A DNA stretch of 36,719 nucleotides from Bacteroidota bacterium. GTDB taxonomy: Bacteria; Bacteroidota; Bacteroidia; JABEUT01. Position 1 is the stretch's first letter. Each line of letters starts with the position of its first letter. Location of the stretch: positions 1-36,719 of the forward strand of contig JABDHI010000027.1 in assembly GCA_013285655.1 (NCBI GenBank). Reading direction: 5' to 3'. Of the stretch, positions 17,321 through 25,962 are shown in pieces. The notes below the pieces were generated by a model, which was not told the origin of the DNA, ran no database searches, and saw only the letters and a program-made list of their open reading frames with translations. The position numbers were made by a program, and so were the translations under genes.

Positions 17321-18407
17321 AATAATAATAAGCGGAGGAGGCACAGGCGGGCACATATTCCCTGCCATAGCTATAGCACGCGCATTGGAACAGATGAGAC
17401 CGGGAACAGAAATATTGTTTGTAGGAGCCAACGGCAGGATGGAGATGGAAAAGGTGCCTGCTGCCGGGTATAAAATTGAAGGGCTCGATATAGCAGGTAT
17501 ATCGCGCAGTAATATGTTGAAGAATGTTTCGCTGCCTTTAAAGGTTTGGAATAGCGTGAGTAAAGCAAAAGAGATAATAACCAAGTTCAACCCTAATGCT
17601 ATTGTAGGCGTTGGCGGTTATGCAAGCGGCCCTACTTTATGGGCGGGTATACGCAAACATATTCCAACATTAGTGCAGGAACAGAATTCGTATCCCGGTA
17701 TTACCAATAAGATCCTTTCAAAATATGTGAAGAAGATTTGTGTGGCATACCCTGGTATGGAGAAGTTCTTCCCTAAAAATAAAATAATAGTTACAGGCAA
17801 CCCTGTAAGGCAAGATATTGCTGACTTGCAAAGTAAACGGAATGCAGCCAGTGAATATTTCGGATTTAAAGATGACAGCTTCACAGTACTAGTTATTGGT
17901 GGTAGCCTTGGTGCAAGGACTATAAATGAAAGTATTGCTGCTTCGATGGATATTTTGGCTCAGAATAATATTCGTTTGGTATGGCAAACAGGTAAACAAT
18001 ACTACCCGCAAGCTCAGGAACTACAGAAGAAGTATACAAACATAAAAGTGTACGACTTTATATCTAAGATGGAGTATGCATATGCAGTAGCAGATACAGT
18101 AGTATCGCGTGCAGGTGCCATATCGTTATCGGAATTATGTATAACCGGCCTGCCTTGCATTTTAGTCCCTTCTCCTAACGTATCTGAAGATCATCAAACC
18201 AAGAACGCAATGGAATTGGTTAATCATAAGGCGGCATTGATGATAAAAGATGTTGACGCCATGAAGCAATTGGGTAGTGCAATTATAAAACTGGCCAAGG
18301 ATAGCGAAGTAAGAGCGAGCCTAGGTGAAAATATTTCGGCATTAGCCATTAAAGATTCAGCGGCGAGAATAGCAAGTGAAGTAATAGCGTTAACTGAACA
18401 GAAATGA
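17304..18407 (+). CDS. murG: UDP-GlcNAc:lipid I N-acetylglucosaminyltransferase MurG, 367 aa
   Basis: This GT28 enzyme converts lipid I to lipid II on the inner membrane face. The glycine-rich loop IISGGGTGGHIFPAIAIA is at residues 7-25. VGVGGYASGP, the VIGGSLGAR loop near 197, VSRAGAISLSEL and the nucleotide-sugar region VPSPNVSEDHQTKNA are all present. No ATG is available at the right place; a TTG codon at 17304 gives the expected short N-terminus (MSRQLKIII) and lies inside the end of ftsW, so expression probably depends on translational coupling. The TGA stop overlaps the murC ATG by four bases. Confidence 0.95.
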   Translation: MSRQLKIIISGGGTGGHIFPAIAIARALEQMRPGTEILFVGANGRMEMEKVPAAGYKIEGLDIAGISRSNMLKNVSLPLKVWNSVSKAKEIITKFNPNAIVGVGGYASGPTLWAGIRKHIPTLVQEQNSYPGITNKILSKYVKKICVAYPGMEKFFPKNKIIVTGNPVRQDIADLQSKRNAASEYFGFKDDSFTVLVIGGSLGARTINESIAASMDILAQNNIRLVWQTGKQYYPQAQELQKKYTNIKVYDFISKMEYAYAVADTVVSRAGAISLSELCITGLPCILVPSPNVSEDHQTKNAMELVNHKAALMIKDVDAMKQLGSAIIKLAKDSEVRASLGENISALAIKDSAARIASEVIALTEQK

Positions 18408-19795
18408 AAGTAAAGGATTTGAAATACGTGTATTTAATAGGTATCGGAGGTATCGGTATGAGCGGCCTTGCACGTTATTTTAAATCTATGGGCAAACTAG
18501 TAAGCGGTTACGATAAGACTCCATCGGCTTTAACTGAAGAGATGGAGCAGGAAGGAATTAAGATCCATTATAAGGATGACATGGCTTTGGTAGATAATGA
18601 AATAAGGAACAACAGTAAGGATACTTTGGTAATCTATACCCCTGCGGTGCCAGATGAGCATACTGAGCTGACTTATTTCCGTAACCATAAATATGATTTA
18701 CATAAACGTGCAGGTGTATTGGGTTGGATAACCCAAGGACATTATACTGTTGCTATTGCCGGTACACATGGTAAAACCACGACCACCACTCTGGTAACGC
18801 ATATACTTAAATCAGCCAAAACAGAGTGTATGGCTTTCCTGGGTGGCGTATCTAAGAACTATAATACCAATGTTTTGCTCGATAGTAATGTTTCTGAAAA
18901 TACTGTAGTGGTGGTGGAAGCAGATGAATACGACCGTTCATTCCTTCACCTAAACCCGAATATTGCCATAATAACATCTATCGATCCGGACCATTTAGAT
19001 ATTTATGATGATGCCGCCAGTATGCAACAATCGTATGCCATGTTTGCTAATCGTATAAGTTCGGATGGTTCACTGGTTACTAAGCAAAAGGTAAACGATA
19101 TTATACAATATAGCGGCAAAACCTATACATATTCGCTTAGCCAGAAAGCAGATTATTACGCTAAGAACATTACCATACACGATGGTCATTATAAATATGA
19201 CGTTGTTACGCCACACGGAGAGATAAAGGATGTGAAACTTGGCATACCAGGCTTGCATAATATCGAGAATTCGATTGCTGCAACAGCTGTGGCGCAATTA
19301 ATGAAAGTAAAGAACGAGGATATACGCACAGCCTTAGGAACTTTTGAAGGCGTACAACGCCGTTTCGATTACCAAATAGTTTCTCAAAAACTTGTGTTTA
19401 TTGATGACTATGCACATCATCCTGAGGAACTGAGTGCATGCATTAATTCAGTGAAGGCTATGTACCCGGGTAAAAAGATAACCGGCATATTCCAGCCGCA
19501 CCTTTATTCACGCACTCGCGATTTTGCTGATGGTTTTGCACGAAGCCTTGAATTGTTGGATAATCTAATTCTGCTTGATATATATCCTGCACGTGAATTA
19601 CCAATAGATGGAATTGATTCTAAGATGTTGCTTGGTAAAACACATTTAGAAAACAAGAAACTCTGTACGAAAGAAGAATTAGTAGATGTAGTTACAAAAG
19701 ATATGCCGGAGGTATTGATAACCATGGGAGCGGGAGATATTGATCGTTTAGTGGAACCATTGAAGAACGCACTGTTAAAAAAGATACAAGCCTAA
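18404..19795 (+). CDS. murC: UDP-N-acetylmuramate:L-alanine ligase MurC, 463 aa
   Basis: This enzyme starts the stem peptide by adding L-Ala to UDP-MurNAc. The N-terminal Rossmann motif YLIGIGGIGMSGLA is at 10-23 and the ATP loop IAGTHGKTTTT at 118-128. EADEYDRSFL, the H-R/N region GLHNIENSIAA, FEGVQRRFD and DDYAHHPEEL are MurC signatures. The length is normal. ATGA overlap with murG and a one-base overlap with ftsQ show tight coupling. Confidence 0.96.
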   Translation: MKVKDLKYVYLIGIGGIGMSGLARYFKSMGKLVSGYDKTPSALTEEMEQEGIKIHYKDDMALVDNEIRNNSKDTLVIYTPAVPDEHTELTYFRNHKYDLHKRAGVLGWITQGHYTVAIAGTHGKTTTTTLVTHILKSAKTECMAFLGGVSKNYNTNVLLDSNVSENTVVVVEADEYDRSFLHLNPNIAIITSIDPDHLDIYDDAASMQQSYAMFANRISSDGSLVTKQKVNDIIQYSGKTYTYSLSQKADYYAKNITIHDGHYKYDVVTPHGEIKDVKLGIPGLHNIENSIAATAVAQLMKVKNEDIRTALGTFEGVQRRFDYQIVSQKLVFIDDYAHHPEELSACINSVKAMYPGKKITGIFQPHLYSRTRDFADGFARSLELLDNLILLDIYPARELPIDGIDSKMLLGKTHLENKKLCTKEELVDVVTKDMPEVLITMGAGDIDRLVEPLKNALLKKIQA

Positions 19796-20589
19796 TGTTT
19801 AAGAAAATACTATATATAACAGGTTGGGTGGTACTCTTAAGCGGAGTGTTAGGACTGCTTGGTTTTGCTGAGGTGAAGCGTAATGCAACTCCTTGTAAGC
19901 TGCTTGATATACGCATTATGCAAAGCGATAGCGATTTTTATATTACACCGAATGAAGTACGCAAACTTATTTTAGATCAGCAAGGCAATATTATTGGCAA
20001 ACCTATGGATGCTATTAATGTGTTGAAGATGGAAAAGATGCTAAGTGCGAATCCATTTATTGCAGATGCGCAAGTGTATGCTACCCTTAATGGAGATTTA
20101 GAAGTACGCCTGGTACAGAAGAAGCCAATCGTGCGCATAATGAATAGCGATGAGGAGAGCTATTACATTGATTCTGCAGGAAGCATTGTGCCACTGTCTG
20201 ATAACTATGCACCGGAAGTGTTGATAGTAAATGGTAATGTAAATGAGCCATACAATATGTATGCATCACGTAATGTAAAACAATTGGCGCATGATACTAC
20301 AGTTCATTCAATGCTGCCTGCTATTTACAAATTAGCTTCATTCATCCGTCGCAATAAATTCTGGAACAGTCAGGTAACACTCGTGTATGTAGATACTGCA
20401 AAAGACTTTTGCCTTGCACCGCGTGTTGGTAATCAACGCATAATACTGGGCGATACCACCGATATGGAACAGAAATTCAACCGACTATGGGTGCTATATC
20501 ACGACGGCCTGAACGCAACCGGAAAATGGAACGACTATACAACAATTAACCTGAAATTCAACCATCAAATCGTATGTACTAAAAAATGA
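19795..20589 (+). CDS. ftsQ: Cell division protein FtsQ, 264 aa
   Basis: This bitopic divisome protein has one transmembrane helix near residues 5-25 (ILYITGWVVLLSGVLGLLGF), a POTRA domain (about 38-110, including ITPNEVRKLILDQQGNIIG and the NPFIADAQVYATLNGDLEVR strand) and a beta domain to the end. FtsQ holds FtsB and FtsL at the division site. Sequence is divergent from E. coli, as usual in Bacteroidota, but topology, POTRA pattern and position between murC and ftsA agree. The stop overlaps the ftsA ATG. Confidence 0.92.
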   Translation: MFKKILYITGWVVLLSGVLGLLGFAEVKRNATPCKLLDIRIMQSDSDFYITPNEVRKLILDQQGNIIGKPMDAINVLKMEKMLSANPFIADAQVYATLNGDLEVRLVQKKPIVRIMNSDEESYYIDSAGSIVPLSDNYAPEVLIVNGNVNEPYNMYASRNVKQLAHDTTVHSMLPAIYKLASFIRRNKFWNSQVTLVYVDTAKDFCLAPRVGNQRIILGDTTDMEQKFNRLWVLYHDGLNATGKWNDYTTINLKFNHQIVCTKK

Positions 20590-21902
20590 ACATTATGGAA
20601 AACAAATCTGACATCATCGTAGGCCTCGACATCGGTACAACCAAGATCGTTTGCATCGTTGGCCGCAAGAATGAGCACAACAAAATCGACATCATGGGTG
20701 TTGGTAAGGCCGATTCGATAGGTATTGCGCGCGGCGTGGTGCTTAACATCGACCAAACCGTTTCATCAATTGTGAAGGCAGTTAAGGAAGCTTCTGAGAA
20801 ATCGGGAGTGGAAATAAAATATGTAAACGTGGGTATTGCAGGCCAACATATTAAGAGCTTGCAACACCGAGGTATTAAAACCCGTGCCAACCTCGAAAAG
20901 GAAATTGAGCAACGCGATGTAGATGCGCTTATCGAGGACATGTACAGGCTGGTAATGCCTCCTGGTGAAGAAATTATTGAGGTTCTTCCGCAAGAATATA
21001 TTGTGGATAATGAACAGGGTATTAAGAATCCTATCGGTATGGCAGGCGTTCGTCTAGAAGCTAACTTCCACATTATTACCGGGCAGATTGCTGCTGCAAT
21101 GAATATCAGGAAGTGTATTAAGAAAGCCGGACTAGAAATGAGCAACCTTACATTAGAGGCCCTTGCATCATCTGATTCAGTGCTTACAGCTGAAGAAAGA
21201 GAAGCTGGTGTGGTGCTTGTAGATATTGGCGGTGGAACAACTGACGTAGCTATCTTCCAGGATGACATCATTCGTCACACCGCAGTAATACCTTTTGGTG
21301 GTAATGTTATAACCGACGATATAAAAGAAGGTTGTCAGATCATCCGTACACAAGCTGAACAACTGAAAGTGAAATTCGGATCTGCTATACCAACGGAAGC
21401 TCAGGAAAATGAAATAGTAGTTATACCAGGCTTAAAGGGTAGGCAGAACAAAGAAATTTCAGTAAGGAATCTTTCGAGCATCATTAATGCACGTATGGAA
21501 GAAATACTGGAACATGTTTATTACGAGATCAAAAACTCAGGCTTCGAAAAGAAACTGATTGCAGGTATTGTAGTAACAGGTGGCGGTGCTAACCTGAAAC
21601 ATTTACCACAATTGGTGGAATATGTAACCGGTATGGATACGCGCATCGGCCATCCGAACGAGCATCTTGCCCCGGGAGTATTTGACTTAAGTCATCCATT
21701 ATATGCAACCAGTGTTGGTTTAGTAATGAAAGGATTTGAAGAGATCGAAAAAGAATCTTACAGCGAAGCAGAACAAAATGTTATCAAGCAACCTGAAGTA
21801 GTTCAACACTCAAAGCAAAAGAAAAAAGGCGGCTTTATGGACCGGATATTCAGCGGAGCAACTAAGTTCTTTGACGAAGATGTAGAAAGACAAAATAAAT
21901 AA
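20586..21902 (+). CDS. ftsA: Cell division protein FtsA, 438 aa
   Basis: This actin-like ATPase anchors FtsZ to the membrane. The phosphate-1 motif IIVGLDIGTTKIVCIVG is at 10-26, the SHS2/1C domain follows (about 80-165), then the phosphate-2 motif VLVDIGGGTTDVAIF near 210 and the adenosine motif VVTGGGANL near 325. The C-terminus ends with an amphipathic, basic helix (GGFMDRIFSGATKFF, about 417-431) that fits the membrane-targeting sequence. ATG at 20586 overlaps the ftsQ stop; a second ATG at 20595 would remove three residues. A gap of 60 bp separates it from ftsZ. Confidence 0.96.
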   Translation: MNIMENKSDIIVGLDIGTTKIVCIVGRKNEHNKIDIMGVGKADSIGIARGVVLNIDQTVSSIVKAVKEASEKSGVEIKYVNVGIAGQHIKSLQHRGIKTRANLEKEIEQRDVDALIEDMYRLVMPPGEEIIEVLPQEYIVDNEQGIKNPIGMAGVRLEANFHIITGQIAAAMNIRKCIKKAGLEMSNLTLEALASSDSVLTAEEREAGVVLVDIGGGTTDVAIFQDDIIRHTAVIPFGGNVITDDIKEGCQIIRTQAEQLKVKFGSAIPTEAQENEIVVIPGLKGRQNKEISVRNLSSIINARMEEILEHVYYEIKNSGFEKKLIAGIVVTGGGANLKHLPQLVEYVTGMDTRIGHPNEHLAPGVFDLSHPLYATSVGLVMKGFEEIEKESYSEAEQNVIKQPEVVQHSKQKKKGGFMDRIFSGATKFFDEDVERQNK

Positions 21903-21962
21903 TTCAAAAACAAAACAGGAAACACGTAAAACCTAAATAATAACCTTAAAACACAACCAGTT

Positions 21963-23567
21963 ATGATTAACTTTGATTTACCGAAAGACCAATCCTCTAT
22001 CATCAAGGTGATAGGAGTAGGAGGGGGAGGCAGCAATGCCGTTAACCACATGTACCGCCAAGGAATAAAAGGCGTAGATTTTGTGGTATGTAACACAGAT
22101 CAACAAGCGCTCGACATTAGCCCGGTGCCAATTAAAATTGCATTAGGTTCGGGCCTTACCGAAGGTAGGGGAGCAGGCTCACTTCCTGAAGTAGGAAGGA
22201 AGTCAGGCTTAGAGAGCATTGATGAGATTAAGAAAATTTTAGGTAATAATACTAAAATGGTATTTATTACTGCCGGCTTGGGTGGCGGAACAGGAACAGG
22301 TGCTGCACCTGTAATTGCACAAGCTGCAAAAGAAATGGGCATACTTACTGTGGCCATTGTTACTGTGCCATTCATGTTCGAAGGAAAGAAGAGAAAGATA
22401 CAGGCAGAAGAAGGGTTGAAAGAACTTCGCCAGCATGTAGATACTATACTGATCATTAATAACGACAAGTTGCGTGAAATGTATGGTAACCTTAAGTTGG
22501 GTGAAGCCTTTGCACATGCCGATAATATATTGAATATTGCTGCTAAGAGCATTGCAGAGATCATTACTGTTACCCTGCATGTTAACTTAGACTTTGCAGA
22601 CGTACAAACTGTAATGAAAGAAAGCGGAGTAGCTATTATGGGTTCAGCATCAGCTGAAGGCGATAACAGGGCACTCAGAGCAGTTGAAATGGCTCTTGCT
22701 TCTCCATTACTTAATGATAATAATATACGCGGTGCGCGTTATGTGTTGCTTAACATTACCTGTGGCAGCGATGACATTACCATGGATGAACTTGGCGAAA
22801 TTACTGACTACCTGCAAGAGGCAGCCGGCCAAACCGCTGATATCATTAAAGGTTATGGTATTGATGAAACATTAGGCAACAAGGTTAATGTTACACTTAT
22901 TGCAACCGGTTTCAGCGCTAACCCAGTAACCACATTTGCTGAAAAGAAAGTGGAAAAGATCATTCGCCGCCTGGATGATGTAGCTCAAACCAACCCAATG
23001 GTATCTGCAGCACCTCCTGCACCAAGGCTTATGTTCAATTTGAATGAAGAAGCAAAACCAGCTGTTGAAATGAAACCTGCTGCGGAAGTTAAGCCTATGG
23101 TTAATGAAGCGCCTGTACAAGAAGAGAAAAAGACTTTTGAGCCGTTTATTAAGCCAACTGAAACAACCAATGAAAAAACAGTTGAGTTTGAAGTAAACAA
23201 CAAGCCATGGGAAAATGTAAATGCTTCGGTTCCTTCAATGATGACTCCTCCACCAATACCTAGCTCGTTCCAGGAACCAGCTCAGGAAGAAAGAGTGGAA
23301 ATGAGTGATCCTGTATTTAGTGAGGAGCAAAGGAAGAAAGCACAAGAAAGGATTGAGAAACTCAAGCAATTAAGCTACAAGCTTAAAACTCCTGGTGCTT
23401 TAAATGAAATGGAAAACGAACCTGCATATAAACGGAGAAATGTAGAATTGGGTGATACCCCACATTCTTCAGAGTCTAATGTTTCGAGATTTACGCTTTC
23501 GGAAGGAGAAGGAAATAAAGGAGAGTTGCGTCAGAACAATTCATTCTTGCACGATAATGTCGACTGA
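21963..23567 (+). CDS. ftsZ: Cell division GTPase FtsZ, 534 aa
   Basis: This tubulin homologue forms the Z-ring. VIGVGGGGSNAVNHM is at 16-30, the tubulin signature GGGTGTG at 107-113, and NLDFADVQTVM (T7 loop with catalytic Asp) near 205-215. The globular core ends near 325. It is followed by a long, low-complexity Pro/Glu/Lys linker (about 335-500). The extreme C-terminus reads RQNNSFLHDNVD, which takes the place of the conserved C-terminal peptide that binds FtsA in other phyla. The 60 bp gap before it is the widest inside the cluster but contains no TAnnTTTG box that I can see. A strong terminator follows 41 bp after the stop. Confidence 0.97.
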   Translation: MINFDLPKDQSSIIKVIGVGGGGSNAVNHMYRQGIKGVDFVVCNTDQQALDISPVPIKIALGSGLTEGRGAGSLPEVGRKSGLESIDEIKKILGNNTKMVFITAGLGGGTGTGAAPVIAQAAKEMGILTVAIVTVPFMFEGKKRKIQAEEGLKELRQHVDTILIINNDKLREMYGNLKLGEAFAHADNILNIAAKSIAEIITVTLHVNLDFADVQTVMKESGVAIMGSASAEGDNRALRAVEMALASPLLNDNNIRGARYVLLNITCGSDDITMDELGEITDYLQEAAGQTADIIKGYGIDETLGNKVNVTLIATGFSANPVTTFAEKKVEKIIRRLDDVAQTNPMVSAAPPAPRLMFNLNEEAKPAVEMKPAAEVKPMVNEAPVQEEKKTFEPFIKPTETTNEKTVEFEVNNKPWENVNASVPSMMTPPPIPSSFQEPAQEERVEMSDPVFSEEQRKKAQERIEKLKQLSYKLKTPGALNEMENEPAYKRRNVELGDTPHSSESNVSRFTLSEGEGNKGELRQNNSFLHDNVD

Positions 23568-23608
23568 GGTGGAGTTATGTAATTAAGGTTAATATCGGGT
23601 TAATACGG

Positions 23609-23640
23609 ACCGGCGCCTTTGGTTGGGCGCCGGTTTTTTA
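23609..23640 (+). terminator. Intrinsic terminator after ftsZ
   Basis: ACCGGCGCC (23609-23617) pairs perfectly with GGCGCCGGT (23626-23634) around an 8-base loop and is followed by a run of six T. It closes the dcw operon. The minus strand lacks a T run after the hairpin, so it probably acts in one direction only. Confidence 0.95.
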
Positions 23641-23674
23641 TTGCCGTAAAAGAATCAAGAAGTTTTCTGAAATT

Positions 23675-24880
23675 TTAAGCCGAGTACTCGGTTAAGTATT
23701 TATAATGTTCTGTGAGTTTGCCGTCCTTACAAATAGAGGCACGCTCTATAATGCCTTCTGTATCTTCAATAAAGGCTGATGGTATTACCCTATCCATAAG
23801 TTCTTTTCCGAAATCTTCAGATGCAGCACGTGGTAATTCGCAAGGCAGGTTATCAACCGCCATTATAGTTATCGAATTCTTACTAAATGGAATATCAAGC
23901 TGTTCTGTAAGCGGGTTGTATCCGTAAAAAGGCTCAGCTATGGTGCTTGCTTTAAGCGTACTTGGCACCGAACCATTTATATCGCAGGTAATGTCGGCTA
24001 TTTCGCTAATATGGAAATTAGAAACCTTCATCTGATCTTTGGTGAAAAGTACTGGTGCATTCACATCCCAAAAATGAGCGGTAATTAAAAGGTCGCATTC
24101 TTTGGTATAAGGTAAAAAGGTCGAAAAATATTTCTCTGGATGTGAATAGAAATCTTTAGAGTTCCATGAAGAACCATCTTTTGCCTGGTAATAATCTTTA
24201 GAGTGCAGCTGGCAATAAACCGGTTCGCGGTATGAACAATGCAAGAATTCGTAAGGAGTTATTTTACGGATCTTTAGCATCCCCAGTGTTTCTATTACGC
24301 CATTGGCTACACGCCCGCCACCGGTAACCAATATCTTCATATTAGGCAGGCGAACACGTTCTAGTTCTTCTTCCAGTTCTTCCCTATCGCGGCATTGATG
24401 TGCCGGTTTTATATCGAACAGGTTATAGCGCTTGCCATAGCCTAAAACACCATTATAAGCACCTATAATACCTGCATAACGGCCAAAACCTATAATGCGG
24501 TTATGTTCTTTGTCGGTAAGGCACTCGTAATCTATTAATTGTATCTTTTTTGCAAGCATTGCCTTAAGCATCTTAGCATTATAAGGCTGCTTTTTAATAG
24601 TATGCGAAAAAATGAAATACTTCTTGCCTTCAATTATCTTATCAATAGGTACTTCTTTAAGGCCCATTAAAATATCGCAATGGCTAAGGTCGTCTGTTAA
24701 GGTGAGGCCAAACGATTTGTACTCAGCATCGGTGTAACAGCGTGTATTTGAACGCTGCACAAATATCTCTAATTGAGGATAAGTACGTAATAGTTCACTA
24801 CATTGCAATGGAGTAAATGCCACACGTTTTTCAGGTGGAACTTTCTCTTCGCGGAGTATACCAAGCTTAATTTTCTGCAT
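23675..24880 (-). CDS. Saccharopine dehydrogenase (Lys1-like)/alanine dehydrogenase-superfamily protein, 401 aa
   Basis: The N-terminal half matches the AlaDh/PNT fold: LGILREEKVPPEKRVAFTP at 7-25, with MGLKEVP (Lys75) and FSHTIKKQPYN (His93), the positions of the catalytic Lys and His in yeast Lys1. A Rossmann motif VTGGGRVANGVIETLG is at 185-200. The family catalyses NAD-linked oxidative deamination at amino acids such as saccharopine, but the true substrate here is unknown. A lysine route through saccharopine would be surprising beside a meso-DAP-type MurE. I start at the ATG at 24880 (MQKIKLGILRE): a longer reading to 25015 would run through the candidate promoter (24901-24908) and the operator-like palindrome. 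It is convergent with ftsZ and divergent from a histidine kinase. Confidence 0.85.
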   Translation of the reverse strand: MQKIKLGILREEKVPPEKRVAFTPLQCSELLRTYPQLEIFVQRSNTRCYTDAEYKSFGLTLTDDLSHCDILMGLKEVPIDKIIEGKKYFIFSHTIKKQPYNAKMLKAMLAKKIQLIDYECLTDKEHNRIIGFGRYAGIIGAYNGVLGYGKRYNLFDIKPAHQCRDREELEEELERVRLPNMKILVTGGGRVANGVIETLGMLKIRKITPYEFLHCSYREPVYCQLHSKDYYQAKDGSSWNSKDFYSHPEKYFSTFLPYTKECDLLITAHFWDVNAPVLFTKDQMKVSNFHISEIADITCDINGSVPSTLKASTIAEPFYGYNPLTEQLDIPFSKNSITIMAVDNLPCELPRAASEDFGKELMDRVIPSAFIEDTEGIIERASICKDGKLTEHYKYLTEYSA

Positions 24881-24900
24881 AATCGTTAGTTCAAGGCCTG

Positions 24901-24908
24901 CAAATATA
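24901..24908 (-). promoter_or_regulatory. Candidate -7 element of the saccharopine-dehydrogenase-like gene
   Basis: The minus strand reads TATATTTG, a full match to TAnnTTTG, 21 bp before the ATG at 24880. It supports the shorter start for this gene. Confidence 0.5.
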
Positions 24909-24912
24909 ATAG

Positions 24913-24928
24913 ACCTATGAATATAGGT
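24913..24928. promoter_or_regulatory. Operator-like inverted repeat in a divergent promoter region
   Basis: ACCTAT (24913-24918) and ATAGGT (24923-24928) form perfect 6 bp arms around a 4 bp spacer. The site sits just upstream of the -7 box of the dehydrogenase-like gene, where a bound regulator would block polymerase. It is short enough to occur by chance in AT-rich DNA. Confidence 0.3.
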
Positions 24929-24970
24929 GATATGCATGAGGGTTGTCATATTCCGAACATTCATTATATA

Positions 24971-24978
24971 TATCTTTG
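24971..24978 (+). promoter_or_regulatory. Candidate -7 element of the histidine kinase gene
   Basis: TATCTTTG matches TAnnTTTG and lies 20 bp before the TTG start at 24998. No clear -33 box is seen. Confidence 0.5.
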
Positions 24979-24997
24979 AAGTATAATTAAGAACTGG

Positions 24998-25951
24998 TTG
25001 AAACCCAATAAGCAATATTCCCGAGCCCTGCTCATATTTTACATATTGGTAATATATGTGCTGGTACAGTTTTTATGGTGGACATACCACATGGCTGAAC
25101 AAAGCAGGGAGATATATGCCCAGCATCTTTCTATCCCTAACCTCAGTGATTTGGCAAAAGAAGCGCTTCATAGGCAATTAGTAGCTAAGTATTATATGAT
25201 AATGGGCGAGGGCAGTGTGTTTTTACTGCTTATGCTCATAGGTATTGCTCAGGTACGCAAGGCATTTAAAAAGGAATCAGAGCTATTGGCAAGGCAAAAG
25301 ACTTTTTTACATTCTGTTACCCATGAGTTTAAGTCGCCGGTGGCGTCCCTGCGCTTGCAGATAGAAACCTTATTGAAGCGCAACCTGAGTGCCGAGCAAC
25401 AGCAACTCGCTTTGAGTAATGCATTAGAGGAAACAGACAGACTTGACCAACTATTGGAAAAGATTTTGATGGCTGCCCGAATAGATAATGGGGAAGTGCC
25501 TATATATCCAGAAAGAATAAATATATCGGAAGCACTAAGGAATGGGATCAATAAATTGTTACGTGCGCATCCGCATCGCGATATTATTGAAGATATAGAA
25601 AGTGGCATTTATGCTAAAGTAGACCTTTGGGCATTTAATTCGGTGGTAAATAACCTGGTAGAGAATGCACTGATATATTCCCCCAAGGATAAACCTGTAA
25701 CCGTTGAGTTAAAAAAAAATGAAAATAAAACAATATTGTACATAAAGGATCAAGGCCTTGGTATACCAATGGATGAACGCCGAAAAATATTTCAGAAGTT
25801 CTACCGTATGGGTTCGTCGACAGGTTACAAGGGCACTGGATTAGGTTTGTATTTAGTAGATTATTTTGTAAAAAAACATAACGGTACTTTAATAGTAAAA
25901 GAAAATATTCCTTGTGGAAGTATATTTGAAGTTGTTTTAGAAACAGTTTAG
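24998..25951 (+). CDS. Sensor histidine kinase without adjacent response regulator, 317 aa
   Basis: Two transmembrane helices (about 9-29 and 67-86) frame a short extracytoplasmic segment of about 37 residues, too small for a normal sensor domain. A HisKA dimerisation domain follows with the H-box FLHSVTHEFKSPVASLRL near 104-121 (phospho-acceptor His in HEF). The HATPase_c domain has the N-box NLVENALIYSP, G1 DQGLGIP, F-box FQKFYR and G2 GTGLGLYL. No HAMP domain is visible between helix 2 and HisKA. The start is TTG at 24998; the first in-frame ATG would delete helix 1, and a -7 box lies at the right distance. No response regulator gene is nearby, so its partner must be elsewhere. Confidence 0.9.
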   Translation: MKPNKQYSRALLIFYILVIYVLVQFLWWTYHMAEQSREIYAQHLSIPNLSDLAKEALHRQLVAKYYMIMGEGSVFLLLMLIGIAQVRKAFKKESELLARQKTFLHSVTHEFKSPVASLRLQIETLLKRNLSAEQQQLALSNALEETDRLDQLLEKILMAARIDNGEVPIYPERINISEALRNGINKLLRAHPHRDIIEDIESGIYAKVDLWAFNSVVNNLVENALIYSPKDKPVTVELKKNENKTILYIKDQGLGIPMDERRKIFQKFYRMGSSTGYKGTGLGLYLVDYFVKKHNGTLIVKENIPCGSIFEVVLETV

Positions 25952-25962
25952 AATTGCAAACT

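Noticed and set aside
20579-21271. Long minus-strand open frame of 230 codons
   Set aside because: It is antisense to ftsA. The Ser/Ile-rich composition is what a complement frame of a conserved gene gives, and no motif or promoter is seen.
22100-22564. Minus-strand open frame of 154 codons inside ftsZ
   Set aside because: It lies fully antisense to the conserved GTPase domain, and its low-complexity product has no recognisable domain.
24881-25015. 45-residue N-terminal extension of the Lys1-like protein
   Set aside because: It would run through the candidate promoter and palindrome and overlap the kinase start; family members begin at the MQKIKLGILRE segment.
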